The position numbers and the translations under genes are program-made. A DNA stretch of 10,523 nucleotides from an uncultured Lachnospiraceae bacterium. Its GTDB lineage: Bacteria > Bacillota > Clostridia > Lachnospirales > Lachnospiraceae. Below the pieces are notes generated by a model that was not told where the DNA came from, did not search any database, and worked only from the letters and a program-made list of their open reading frames with translations. The stretch is taken from NCBI GenBank assembly GCA_934402515.1, contig CAKRTZ010000064.1, positions 1 to 10,523 of the forward strand, written 5' to 3'. Below, one piece after another: positions 1 to 7,683 of this stretch. Positions within the stretch are counted from its first letter, which is position 1. The number at the start of each line of letters is the position of its first letter.

Positions 1-773
1 AGGAAGGCTTTACTGCGCTGATGAAACAAATTTGCGAATTTTTGCAAAGCAAGGGAGAATGTGTTTCCCTGTGCATCGGTGCGGCAGGTGTCAGCAATCC
101 CCGGATGCGCGGACTGGTGGAGCAGGCGGTAACCCAGGCAGGCATCGAAAAATGGGAACTGGTGGGTGACCATGAAATCGCTCTCTGGGGTGCCCTGGAA
201 GGAAAACCCGGCATATCCCTGGTAGCAGGAACCGGCTCGATCTGTTGTGGCAGAAATGCAGAAGGTGACACCTTACGCGCAGGCGGCTGGGGACATCTCA
301 TTGGAGACGAGGGAAGTGGCTACGCCATCGGCAGAGATGTCATCAAGGCAGCTACTCACCTCTGGGACGGCTACGGAGCCCCCACTTGTCTGACAGAACT
401 TTTGGCAGACCAGCTTCATCTGGATGACCGTCAGAAGATTATTGCCTATGTATACAAAAATGACAAAAGCTATGTGGCACAGGCATCCCGGCTGGCGGAA
501 CAGGCAGCAGCCGGGGGAGACGCTGTGGCATTACAGATTTTGCAGGACAATGCCTGTCAGGTAAGCCGGCAGGTGGCAGCAGTGGTGAATGGGCTTCACA
601 TGGAGCAGGGGGAGATTGCCTTACTGGGAGGACTTCTGGAAAACGACACTGTTTACCGGAAATTCGTAGTGGCAGAAATCGAGAAAAGCTGTCCCGGTTT
701 TACCTGTGTAGCACCCAGACAAAACGCCGCCGTGGGTGCAGTCATGATGGCACAGAATCTATTGGAGAAATAG
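1..773 (+). CDS. murK: BadF/BadG-family N-acetylhexosamine kinase (MurK/NagK-like), 5' partial
   Basis: This is an ASKHA-fold ATP-dependent sugar kinase, expected to phosphorylate MurNAc and/or GlcNAc at the 6-hydroxyl in the cytoplasm. The frame is open to the window edge (first whole codon at 3), so the ATG at 21 is internal and the N-terminal DGGGT-type phosphate-1 loop lies outside; 256 residues are visible. Seen in order are the CIGAAGV strand (about 75-95), GDHEIALWGA with the likely catalytic Asp at 168-170, the GTGSI phosphate-2 loop (228-242), the family-typical segment GGWGHLIGDEGSGYAIG (about 282-332), and the adenosine-site LLGGLL near the C-terminus. It is separated from the regulator by 1 nt and lies two genes upstream of murQ. 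Clostridium acetobutylicum MurK, a kinase of this family acting on both sugars, is also linked to murQ. The context favours MurK over a pure GlcNAc kinase, but sequence alone does not settle specificity. Confidence 0.85.
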   Translation, partial: EGFTALMKQICEFLQSKGECVSLCIGAAGVSNPRMRGLVEQAVTQAGIEKWELVGDHEIALWGALEGKPGISLVAGTGSICCGRNAEGDTLRAGGWGHLIGDEGSGYAIGRDVIKAATHLWDGYGAPTCLTELLADQLHLDDRQKIIAYVYKNDKSYVAQASRLAEQAAAGGDAVALQILQDNACQVSRQVAAVVNGLHMEQGEIALLGGLLENDTVYRKFVVAEIEKSCPGFTCVAPRQNAAVGAVMMAQNLLEK

Positions 774-774
774 C

Positions 775-1647
775 ATGAGAAAAAATCCTTTGATATGTAT
801 GCGGGAAATGTATGAAAGTCTCAGCAGTTCTGAGAAAAATGTGGCCAAAGGTCTGTTGGAGGATCCTGCTCTTGTGGTACGGTACAATATCCGGGAGCTG
901 GCTTCCAGATTATATGTTTCTCCGGCAACCATTGTCCGTCTCAGCAAGTCTCTGGGATTTGATGGTTATCGGGAATTGAAACAGGCAGTGGTTTATGAGC
1001 TTGCCAGATATGAAAATAACGGAAAAGAAAATCTGAGTGACATTTCCAGAGAGGATCATATTCAGGCGATTGCAGAAAAAGTAACCCATCAAAACATCCA
1101 GTCTCTGGAAGAAACGTTGGATTTACTGGACTTGGACATGATGGAGAAATGTGTGGAACTTTTGTGTAAATGCAGGCATGTCCTTTTGTTTGGAATGGGA
1201 GCGTCCCTTTGTGTGGCAAAGGATGCCGGTTTGAAATTCCTGAGGGTCAACAAATCCTGTTTTGTGATGGACGACTTACATTCTCAATACCTTCTGGCAG
1301 AAAATTCAACGAAAGAGGATTTTGCCATTATTTTCTCTTATTCCGGAGAAACCGGTGAGATGATTAAATGCGCAGAGCAGCTGAAATTGAACGGAACCCC
1401 TCTGCTGGCAGTCACCCGCTATGCAGAGTCCACTCTTTCCGGCAAAGCGGATTATCTTTTGTATACTTCAGCAAAAGAGGCACTTTTCCGGCGGGGAGCA
1501 AGCTCCTCCAGAATTGCCCAGCTAAATATTGTGGACATTTTGTACACAGCCTATGTAAATCGAAATTATGAAGAAGTTTTAAACCGGTTAAATAAAACTT
1601 ATATGGATAAGGAGAGAAAGGTCGGTAATGAACATGGAACTGAGTAA
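775..1647 (+). CDS. murR: RpiR/MurR-family transcriptional regulator with SIS domain
   Basis: This 290-residue protein has the two-part RpiR layout. An N-terminal helix-turn-helix covers about residues 1-77, with NIRELASRLYVSPATIVRLS at about 38-57 as the DNA-binding helices. A sugar-phosphate-binding SIS domain covers about 125-265, with FGMGAS (139-144), the phosphate loop FSYSGET (187-193) and SSRIAQL (244-250). Start ATG 775 follows the kinase stop by 1 nt and has GGAG 7 nt upstream inside the kinase end. The gene is embedded in a MurNAc operon and overlaps murQ by 20 nt. By analogy with MurR of E. coli and B. subtilis, I infer that it senses MurNAc-6-phosphate and controls this operon. 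The operon promoter and operator lie outside the window, so control could not be examined. The family call is firm; the ligand is inferred from context. Confidence 0.88.
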   Translation: MRKNPLICMREMYESLSSSEKNVAKGLLEDPALVVRYNIRELASRLYVSPATIVRLSKSLGFDGYRELKQAVVYELARYENNGKENLSDISREDHIQAIAEKVTHQNIQSLEETLDLLDLDMMEKCVELLCKCRHVLLFGMGASLCVAKDAGLKFLRVNKSCFVMDDLHSQYLLAENSTKEDFAIIFSYSGETGEMIKCAEQLKLNGTPLLAVTRYAESTLSGKADYLLYTSAKEALFRRGASSSRIAQLNIVDILYTAYVNRNYEEVLNRLNKTYMDKERKVGNEHGTE

Positions 1648-2539
1648 AATCGCGACAGAACAAAGAAACGAGAACACGTTACATATCGACGAACTGTCCA
1701 CATTGGACATGGTTCGTCTCATCAATGAGGAAGACAAGAAGGTTGCATTGGCAGTGGAAAAGGAACTGCCCAATATTGCAGCAGCGGTGGATGTGATTGC
1801 AGACAGGCTGGCCAAGGGGGGCAGGCTGATATACTGTGGCTGCGGAACCTCCGGAAGACTGGGAGTATTGGATGCAGTGGAGTGTCCGCCTACCTATTCT
1901 ACGGCACCGGAACAGATTGTGGCACTGATGGCTGGAGGTTATCCGGCGATTTTCCAGGCAGTGGAAGGTGCAGAGGATGATGAGGAACTGGGAGCCAGGG
2001 ATTTAAAAGAAATCAATTTTTCCAAAGGAGATGTACTGGTTGGTATCGCAGCCTCCGGCAGAACGCCCTATGTGATTGGTGCCATGAAGTATGCAAAATC
2101 CGTTGGTGCGGCGGTTGCCAGTGTGACCTGCTGTAAAGACTCAGAGATCGACCGGCTTGCCGATATAGGAATCGCGCCTATGCCGGGACCTGAAGTAGTC
2201 ACCGGTTCCACCAGAATGAAAAGTGGAACAGCCCAGAAAATGGTATTAAATATGCTGTCCACAGGTGCGATGATTAAACTTGGCAAGGTATATGGCAACC
2301 TTATGGTGGATGTGAAACCCTCGAATAAGAAACTGGTGGAGCGGTGTGCAACCATTGTACAAAATGCCACCGGCGTATCCCGGGAAGAGGCCAGACAGAC
2401 CCTGGAAAAGTGTGGCTGCCGGCCGAAAACCGCTATTGTTATGATAGAAAATCAAGTGGATGCAGAGAAAGCGTTACAGATGCTGGATGCAGTACAGGGA
2501 CATGTGTCTGCGGCAATTTCCGGAGGAAAGGAGCAGTAG
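1628..2539 (+). CDS. murQ: N-acetylmuramic acid 6-phosphate etherase
   Basis: MurQ is a cytoplasmic lyase that removes the D-lactyl ether from MurNAc-6-phosphate, giving GlcNAc-6-phosphate and D-lactate. The 303-residue product is full length (E. coli MurQ is about 298). Landmarks are the SIS loop GCGTSGRLGVLDA (71-83), followed by ECPPT with Glu85, and GAEDDEELGA with Glu116. These Glu positions match the two catalytic Glu of E. coli MurQ (83 and 114) with a constant offset of 2. The second phosphate loop is AASGRTPYV (141-149), and the family signature runs through 186-213 (PGPEVVTGSTRMKSG and on). ATG 1628 is preceded by GGAGAG and AAAGG; ATG 1634 is a less likely alternative. The start lies inside the end of the RpiR gene in another frame, so the two are probably translationally coupled. 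The DUF1343 gene follows after 3 nt. Confidence 0.97.
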   Translation: MNMELSKIATEQRNENTLHIDELSTLDMVRLINEEDKKVALAVEKELPNIAAAVDVIADRLAKGGRLIYCGCGTSGRLGVLDAVECPPTYSTAPEQIVALMAGGYPAIFQAVEGAEDDEELGARDLKEINFSKGDVLVGIAASGRTPYVIGAMKYAKSVGAAVASVTCCKDSEIDRLADIGIAPMPGPEVVTGSTRMKSGTAQKMVLNMLSTGAMIKLGKVYGNLMVDVKPSNKKLVERCATIVQNATGVSREEARQTLEKCGCRPKTAIVMIENQVDAEKALQMLDAVQGHVSAAISGGKEQ

Positions 2540-2542
2540 GAT

Positions 2543-3685
2543 ATGGTACAATACGGGATTGATCATATTGAAGAATACAAAAAGGAATTAAAGGATGCCA
2601 GAGTGGCACTTCTCACCAATATTACAGGCAGAAACAGCCAGTTGCAATCAGATATTAAGGTACTGCAAGGGCTGTGTCACCTGACAGCTCTGTTTGGACC
2701 GGAGCATGGTGTGCGGGGAAATATAGGAGCCGGAGAACCGGTGGAGCAGTATCGTGACCCGGAAACAGGAATTCCTGTTTATAGTCTGTATGGTGCAAAC
2801 GGCAGACATTTTACCAAGGAGATGTTAGAGCAGTTTGATTTGCTGCTTTATGACATCCAGGATGTGGGTGTGCGGTTTTTTACCTATCTTTCCACACTGC
2901 GGAATGCCATGTTGGATTGCGCGGCAGCGGGAAAGAAACTGATGGTGTTGGACAGACCCAATCCTCTGGGAGGAGAAATCGTAGAGGGAAATCTGTTACA
3001 GGATGATTTTCGCAGTTTTGTAGGCTGCTGTAAATTCCCTTACCGATATGGTTTGACAGCCGGAGAGGCAGCATTGATGTTGAATCAGGAAGAAAACATT
3101 GGCTGTGATTTGCAGGTTGTGAAATGTACCGGCTGGAAACGCTCCATGTTTTATCCTGAATGGAGAAAAATCTGGGTGGCTCCCAGTCCGGCATTGATGA
3201 ACTTTGAGTCTGTGCTCTGTTATCCCGGCATCTGCCTGCTAGAGGGAACCAACATGTCCGAAGGACGGGGAACGGCTGCTCCCTTCCGGGTAGTAGGTGC
3301 TGATTACATTGATGCGGAGCAGTTGTCCGAGACATTAAATAATGAGAAACTGCTCGGCGTGATTACCACACCGGTATGGTTTATTCCCTCCACCTCCAAA
3401 TATGAGGGCGTAAACTGCGCTGGTGTTGTGTTCCATGTGACGGACAGTAAGGTCTTTCGGCCGGTGACCCTGGGCATCACGCTGCTGGACACGATACGGA
3501 AACTTTACGGTGATAAATTCCAGATTCTTCCCCCCATCACAGAGGACAAAAAGCCCATGCTGGCACTCCTGTCCGGCGGCGGAGAGTTATTAGGAGACTG
3601 GGACAAAGAGAAACTTCTGGCATCCTATGAGGCGGACAGTGCCCGGTTTGCCCGGAAAAAACAAAGATATCATCTATATGAGTAA
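2543..3685 (+). CDS. namZ: DUF1343 exo-beta-N-acetylmuramidase (NamZ/YbbC family), no signal peptide
   Basis: This 380-residue protein carries the full DUF1343 motif series: FGPEHGVRG (51-59), LLYDIQDVGVRFFTYLSTLR (101-120), LDRPNPLGG (136-144), SFVG then PYRYGLTAGEAALML (158-180), VAPSPA (212-217), and YPGICLLEGTNMSEGRGTAAPF (227-248). The B. subtilis member YbbC, now NamZ, releases MurNAc from the non-reducing end of peptidoglycan fragments such as MurNAc-GlcNAc, and is encoded in a mur operon with murQ and murR. The acidic residue in PEHG and those in DIQD are good active-site candidates; I do not assign the catalytic one. The N-terminus (MVQYGIDHIEEYKKELKD) is hydrophilic with no signal peptide, unlike the secreted B. 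subtilis enzyme, so cytoplasmic action on imported disaccharide is inferred. AAAGGAG lies 9 nt before the ATG, and murQ ends 3 nt upstream. It is the last gene of the operon. Confidence 0.9.
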   Translation: MVQYGIDHIEEYKKELKDARVALLTNITGRNSQLQSDIKVLQGLCHLTALFGPEHGVRGNIGAGEPVEQYRDPETGIPVYSLYGANGRHFTKEMLEQFDLLLYDIQDVGVRFFTYLSTLRNAMLDCAAAGKKLMVLDRPNPLGGEIVEGNLLQDDFRSFVGCCKFPYRYGLTAGEAALMLNQEENIGCDLQVVKCTGWKRSMFYPEWRKIWVAPSPALMNFESVLCYPGICLLEGTNMSEGRGTAAPFRVVGADYIDAEQLSETLNNEKLLGVITTPVWFIPSTSKYEGVNCAGVVFHVTDSKVFRPVTLGITLLDTIRKLYGDKFQILPPITEDKKPMLALLSGGGELLGDWDKEKLLASYEADSARFARKKQRYHLYE

Positions 3686-3709
3686 AACAGGGCTTTTTAT
3701 AGGAAAGAT

Positions 3710-5251
3710 TTACAGTGTATCGATGAAGCGGAGAAAAGCTTTTAATCCCTCAGGAGTGCTTTTGTAAACACCGGCATCTTCCAGTACCTGGACAAACACT
3801 TTACCAATTTCGTCATGAAGAATATCCATGATGTTATCAGCGTTAATAGAAGAATAGTTCATGGAAAACTGGTCTACCCAGTCAGCGTGCTTTACCAGCG
3901 TTTCGTTTTCACGGATATTTTTACCGGACAGAATATATTCAGAGAGAAGTTCCATCTCTGATTTTAATCTCGAGGGCAATATGGCCAGACCCAGTACCTC
4001 AATCAGACCGATATTTTCCTTTTTGATATGATGAAGGTTACTGTGGGGATGGTAGACACCCAGAGGATGCTCTTTCGTGGTAATGTTATTCCTGAGAGCC
4101 AAATCCAATTCAAAAAGCCCGTCACGAAACCGAGCAATGGGAGTAATGGTATTGTGGGGTTCACCATCCGTTTCAGCAAAAATAAATGCTGATTCATCTG
4201 TATAATGTCGCCATGATTCCAAAATATAATCCGCCAGGGCGATAATATCTGCACTGTCTTTGCTCTTTAAGCGTATTACGGATAACGGCCAGTTTAAGAT
4301 GCCGCAGTCAACATCATCAAAACCCTTAATATGAAAATCTGCAATGGTATTTGCCCTGGCCATGGGAAAGGTATAGTTTCCTCCCTGAAAATGGTCATGA
4401 CTCAAAATGGAGCCACCCACGATTGGCAGATCCGCATTAGAACCGATAAAATAATGAGGAAATAGTTTTACAAAATCAAACAGTTTTTCAAAGGTCGCCT
4501 TTTCTATTTTCATAGGGGTATGCTGACCGTTGAAAACAATGCAATGTTCATTGTAGTACACATAAGGGGAGTATTGAAGCCCCCATTGCTCTCCGCATAT
4601 ATTCAGGGGAATAATGCGGTGATTCTGTCTTGCGGGGTGATGAACATTTCCGGCATAACCCTCGTTTTCCATGCAGAGCAGACATTTGGGATAGGACGAA
4701 GCAGGTGTACTTTTGGCAAGTGCAATGGCTTTCGGATCCTTCTCTGGTTTAGAAAGATTAATGGTAATGTCAATATCGCCATACCGGGAGGGAACGACCC
4801 ACTTGATGTCTCTGGCAATACGAGCCCGGCGGATATAGTTGGTGTCCTGACTGAATTGAAAGTAATAATCCGTTGCTGTTTGGGGTGAAATATTGTATTT
4901 TTTCCAAAAAGCATCAATGACCTGAGAGGGACGGGGAGTGATACAATTCATAAGTCCTGTATCAAACAAGTCCCGGTAGATCAAATTATCTTCAATGATT
5001 CCAAGCTTACAGGCTTCATCTGTTAAGACATTGAGGATGTCTTCTAAAACCAATTCTTCATCCGATATGTCGGAGTCGCAATAATCACTTTGACCAAAAA
5101 CATCCAATAATAGATTAATGGAATAGTTTTTTTCTGATTCAGGAATCAAGGAGCTGTTAATGCCATACTGCACTAATTTTTTGATATTTTTATTAAGTAT
5201 ATTTTCCATAGGTATCACCTGACTTTCTTCATCGGGAGCTAACGCACTCAT
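3710..5251 (-). CDS. galT: UDP-glucose--hexose-1-phosphate uridylyltransferase, class II
   Basis: GalT exchanges UMP between UDP-glucose and galactose-1-phosphate, the second Leloir step, in the cytoplasm. The length (513 residues, or 499 from the alternative start) and sequence fit the Firmicutes class II family rather than the roughly 350-residue class I enzyme. The motif ILSHDHFQGG has His285-Asp286-His287 at 4399-4391, in place of the class I His-Pro-His; the second His is the presumed uridylylated nucleophile. The region NHRIIPLNICGEQWGLQYSPY and the later HPHSNLHHIKKENIGLIEV are also typical of the family. The ATG at 5251 overlaps the galK stop as ATGA, but its nearest GGGAGG is 12 nt away. 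ATG 5209 (MENILNKN) has AGGTGA 5 nt upstream and may be the real start. Either way the gene is cotranscribed with galK. It ends 24 nt from the oppositely oriented namZ gene, with no hairpin terminator visible. Confidence 0.94.
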   Translation of the reverse strand: MSALAPDEESQVIPMENILNKNIKKLVQYGINSSLIPESEKNYSINLLLDVFGQSDYCDSDISDEELVLEDILNVLTDEACKLGIIEDNLIYRDLFDTGLMNCITPRPSQVIDAFWKKYNISPQTATDYYFQFSQDTNYIRRARIARDIKWVVPSRYGDIDITINLSKPEKDPKAIALAKSTPASSYPKCLLCMENEGYAGNVHHPARQNHRIIPLNICGEQWGLQYSPYVYYNEHCIVFNGQHTPMKIEKATFEKLFDFVKLFPHYFIGSNADLPIVGGSILSHDHFQGGNYTFPMARANTIADFHIKGFDDVDCGILNWPLSVIRLKSKDSADIIALADYILESWRHYTDESAFIFAETDGEPHNTITPIARFRDGLFELDLALRNNITTKEHPLGVYHPHSNLHHIKKENIGLIEVLGLAILPSRLKSEMELLSEYILSGKNIRENETLVKHADWVDQFSMNYSSINADNIMDILHDEIGKVFVQVLEDAGVYKSTPEGLKAFLRFIDTL

Positions 5252-6531
5252 TGTACTTTCATGCCTCCCTGTTTTCTGATCTTAAGCACATGGCAGGTTC
5301 CTTCGCCAAATATTTTCTCGATGAATTCTTTATAGCCTGCTACGGCCTCATCTTTAACAAAGGCCTGAATGGTTCCGGCAAAACCACCTCCATGAACCCG
5401 GCATACACCGTTATCTTTAAGGTAATATTCGCTGAAAGCGAGAGCCATTGGTATTGGCTGGCACTCAGAATTATGACTGGAATATACATTTTGCAAATAC
5501 TTGAAAGAGGAATTGCCGGATTCCTTAATCACGGCCAGAAATTCCATAAAATGATTGGCCTCAAGGGCGGCGGCTGCCCGTTTAACCCGTTCATTTTCAG
5601 AGAAGAAATGATAAGCCCTTAAAATGGCACGGTCATTTACGGAACCGTAAAGCTCCGGAAGTTCTCTGAGAAAATCCTCCATGGTGATCTCACCCAGCAG
5701 TTCTTTATGAAAGAAAGCAGCAACCTGTTTCATTTCTTGTGGGATTGCAGCATAATCATCGGTGAGATTGGCATGAGAGCCTTTGGTATCAACGATGCAT
5801 AAATGGTAACCCTCCGATGCAAGATCATAAGCTAATTTATGAACCTGGGGTTTGCCCGGAATCTTGAAATCAATCTGCACGAAATCCCCTACGCTGCAGG
5901 CAATCTGATCCATCAATCCGCAAGGCTTACCGAAATACACATTCTCTGCATATTGTCCAATCATTGCAATATCTACGGGGGACACTTCCATATTGTTGAA
6001 AAGACCTGACTGGATCGTGCCAAGCAGCGCTTCAAGCGCAGCGGAAGAGGAAAGGCCGGAGCCGCTTAATATATCGCTGGTAACATATGCTTTAAATGCA
6101 CCGGTGTGATATCCCTGATTCTGCATCCCTTTTATCACACCCTTGATCAGTGCGGTGGTTGTTTCCTTCTCCTCCTCGCAGATGGAAAGATTGGAGATGT
6201 CACAGCGGATGGGCGAATAACCCGCAGATACGAAATCTACCATAGAATCATCGCTTTTACCCACCACCGCAATGGCATCAAGATTGATGGAGGCGGCCAG
6301 CACCATTCCATTCTGGTGATCGGTGTGGTTGCCACAGATTTCCGTTCTGCCGGGGGCGCTATATATTTCTATATCCTCATCACCGAAAAGCTCTATATAT
6401 TTCTTGATTGCATCACAATATCGTTCACACTGTCTATTGACCATATCTGTTTCTTTGCCATAGATGTCTTCCAGAACAGAATCGAGAGAGTGGTGCTTAA
6501 ACTTATTGAACAGTAAACTTGAATTCATCAT
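5248..6531 (-). CDS. galK: Galactokinase (GHMP family)
   Basis: GalK phosphorylates galactose at C1 with ATP in the cytoplasm. All GHMP landmarks are present in 427 residues. The galactokinase signature APGRTEICGNHTDHQNG lies at 59-75, with Arg62 and the sugar-binding region His69/Asp71. The ATP loop LSGSGLSSSAALEALLG spans 155-171. CGLMDQIACSVGD (204-216) holds Asp209 as the likely catalytic base, and CRVHGGGFAGTIQAFV (377-392) is the third motif. It is longer than the 382-residue E. coli enzyme because of an N-terminal extension of about 30-40 residues. The usual GEHTD is GNHTD here: Asn68 replaces a Glu that contacts the sugar in well-studied galactokinases. ATG 6531 has AGGGGG 6 nt upstream (6543-6538); the adjacent ATG at 6528 is also possible. 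galT follows with a 4-nt overlap. Expression is probably controlled by the divergent LacI-family gene. Confidence 0.95.
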   Translation of the reverse strand: MMNSSLLFNKFKHHSLDSVLEDIYGKETDMVNRQCERYCDAIKKYIELFGDEDIEIYSAPGRTEICGNHTDHQNGMVLAASINLDAIAVVGKSDDSMVDFVSAGYSPIRCDISNLSICEEEKETTTALIKGVIKGMQNQGYHTGAFKAYVTSDILSGSGLSSSAALEALLGTIQSGLFNNMEVSPVDIAMIGQYAENVYFGKPCGLMDQIACSVGDFVQIDFKIPGKPQVHKLAYDLASEGYHLCIVDTKGSHANLTDDYAAIPQEMKQVAAFFHKELLGEITMEDFLRELPELYGSVNDRAILRAYHFFSENERVKRAAAALEANHFMEFLAVIKESGNSSFKYLQNVYSSHNSECQPIPMALAFSEYYLKDNGVCRVHGGGFAGTIQAFVKDEAVAGYKEFIEKIFGEGTCHVLKIRKQGGMKVQ

Positions 6532-6550
6532 TTTGAACCCCCTAGGATAA

Positions 6551-6583
6551 ATTTTAGTAAAAAAACTATTGCTTAACTAAAAT
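6551..6583. promoter_or_regulatory. Inverted repeat, candidate LacI/GalR operator of the gal operon
   Basis: ATTTTAGT (6551-6558) and its exact reverse complement ACTAAAAT (6576-6583) form a perfect 8-bp inverted repeat with a 17-nt spacer. The right arm overlaps the proposed galK -10 box, and the left arm sits about 20 nt before the galK start codon. A further ACTAAAA begins at 6596. An operator here would let a bound repressor block galK-galT transcription. LacI-family operators are more often compact palindromes, so this could instead be two half-contacts or two separate sites. The function is inferred from position. Confidence 0.45.
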
Positions 6584-6609
6584 ATATGATATTATACTAA
6601 AAAAATCAA
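6581..6609 (-). promoter_or_regulatory. Candidate sigma-A promoter of galK-galT
   Basis: Reading the - strand, TTGATT (6609-6604) and TATATT (6586-6581) are separated by 17 bp. These match the -35 and -10 consensus at 4 and 5 of 6 positions. The start point would be near 6574, leaving a leader of about 43 nt before galK. A second TATAAT (6596-6591) on the same strand lacks a good -35 box. Confidence 0.55.
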
Positions 6610-6638
6610 TAGGAAGAAAATAAAAAATGAAATACATG

Positions 6639-6644
6639 TATAAT
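6639..6644 (+). promoter_or_regulatory. Candidate -10 box of the lacI-family gene
   Basis: A perfect TATAAT sits 46 nt before the proposed ATG at 6691. No convincing -35 box lies 16-18 bp upstream (the sequence there is A-rich), so this promoter may be weak or activator-aided. It is close to the gal promoter on the other strand, which would allow shared control and autoregulation. Confidence 0.4.
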
Positions 6645-6690
6645 AGAAGAAAATTCGGATGTATTGCAGTTGTTTTGGGAAGGAAAAAGT

Positions 6691-7683
6691 ATGGCAACCC
6701 TAAAAGATATTGCGAATAAGGCACAGGTCAGCGTGGCAACGGTCTCCAGAATATTAAATAATGATGCAACCTTAAAAGCCTCTATGGAGACAAAGCAGAA
6801 GGTTATAGAAATTGCAAAGGATATGGGATATAAGAAAATTGCCAGGCAGGACAAAGCGGCCTTTTCCCTGGGAATTCTCCAATGGTTTTCGGCAGAGCAG
6901 GAGATGGAAGATCACTATTATCTTATGGTTCGTAAAGGTATTGAGGATTTTTGCATTAAGAATTGTATTCGGGAAGTCCGGGTCTTTAAATCAGACATGG
7001 ATTATATGAGTCAGCTTCAGGGAGTGGATGGCCTGATGTGCATTGGAAAGTTTAGTAAGAAGAAAGTAAACGAGCTGATCAGAATCACTCCCAATATTAT
7101 TTTTCTGGATATGCCCGTGGATGAATATGCGGTAACAACCTTTTCACTGGATTTCAAGAAAGCCGTTTATGACATAATGGATTATCTCATGGGATTGGGG
7201 CATAGAAAGATCGCATTCCTGGGTGGAGAGGAATATGTGGAACATAACGAAGTATTCTGTGATGAACGCAGGAAATATTTTGAAGAATATGCCACGAAGA
7301 ATGGACTGGATGCATCCTCCTATTTAAAAATCGGGGAATATTCTATTGAATCCGGCTATAGGATGATGCGCGAAATGCTGACAGAGGGGAAAAATCCCAC
7401 AGCTGTTTTTGCTGCAAGTGATCCTATTGCCATTGGAGCAATGAAAGCAATTCGTGAAAGAGGTCTGTGTATTCCCCAGGATATTTCAATAATCGGGTTT
7501 GATGATGTGGATTTGTGTGGCTTTATTACGCCGGCGCTCACAACCATGCACGCACCGGCATATGAAATGGGGCAGTATGGCGCGAATTTTCTGGTAGCAG
7601 CATCAAACCTGCTGCAGGCATCACCCATTAAGGTAAAAATGCCTTGCAGGCTTGTAGAACGAGAGTCATGTGCATGTATCTGA
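6691..7683 (+). CDS. LacI/GalR-family transcriptional regulator of the gal genes
   Basis: This 330-residue protein has a classic LacI helix-turn-helix at the N-terminus (MATLKDIANKAQVSVATVSR, 1-20), a hinge region near 46-56 (MGYKKIARQDK), and a periplasmic-binding-protein-like sensor domain from about 58. Sensor landmarks include GVDGLMCIGK (111-120), MGLGHRKIAFLGG (167-179), and AVFAASDPIAIGAMKAIRERG through ISIIGFDDVDL (238-275). ATG 6691 is chosen because AAGGA lies 6 nt upstream and the protein then starts exactly at the family's usual MATLKDIA. An in-frame TTG at 6664 would add nine residues without support. The gene diverges from galK-galT across a 159-nt gap holding promoter and operator candidates, so galactose-responsive repression of galKT is inferred. 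The ligand cannot be read from sequence; a galactoside or galactose is the best guess. Confidence 0.92.
   Translation: MATLKDIANKAQVSVATVSRILNNDATLKASMETKQKVIEIAKDMGYKKIARQDKAAFSLGILQWFSAEQEMEDHYYLMVRKGIEDFCIKNCIREVRVFKSDMDYMSQLQGVDGLMCIGKFSKKKVNELIRITPNIIFLDMPVDEYAVTTFSLDFKKAVYDIMDYLMGLGHRKIAFLGGEEYVEHNEVFCDERRKYFEEYATKNGLDASSYLKIGEYSIESGYRMMREMLTEGKNPTAVFAASDPIAIGAMKAIRERGLCIPQDISIIGFDDVDLCGFITPALTTMHAPAYEMGQYGANFLVAASNLLQASPIKVKMPCRLVERESCACI

Noticed and set aside
2880..3335. 151-residue open frame antisense to namZ
   Set aside because: It is fully covered by the DUF1343 coding sequence with all its motifs; its composition looks like a shadow frame.
6664..6690. TTG start for the LacI-family regulator, nine residues longer
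   Set aside because: There is no ribosome site before it, while ATG 6691 has AAGGA at good spacing and gives the family's normal N-terminus.
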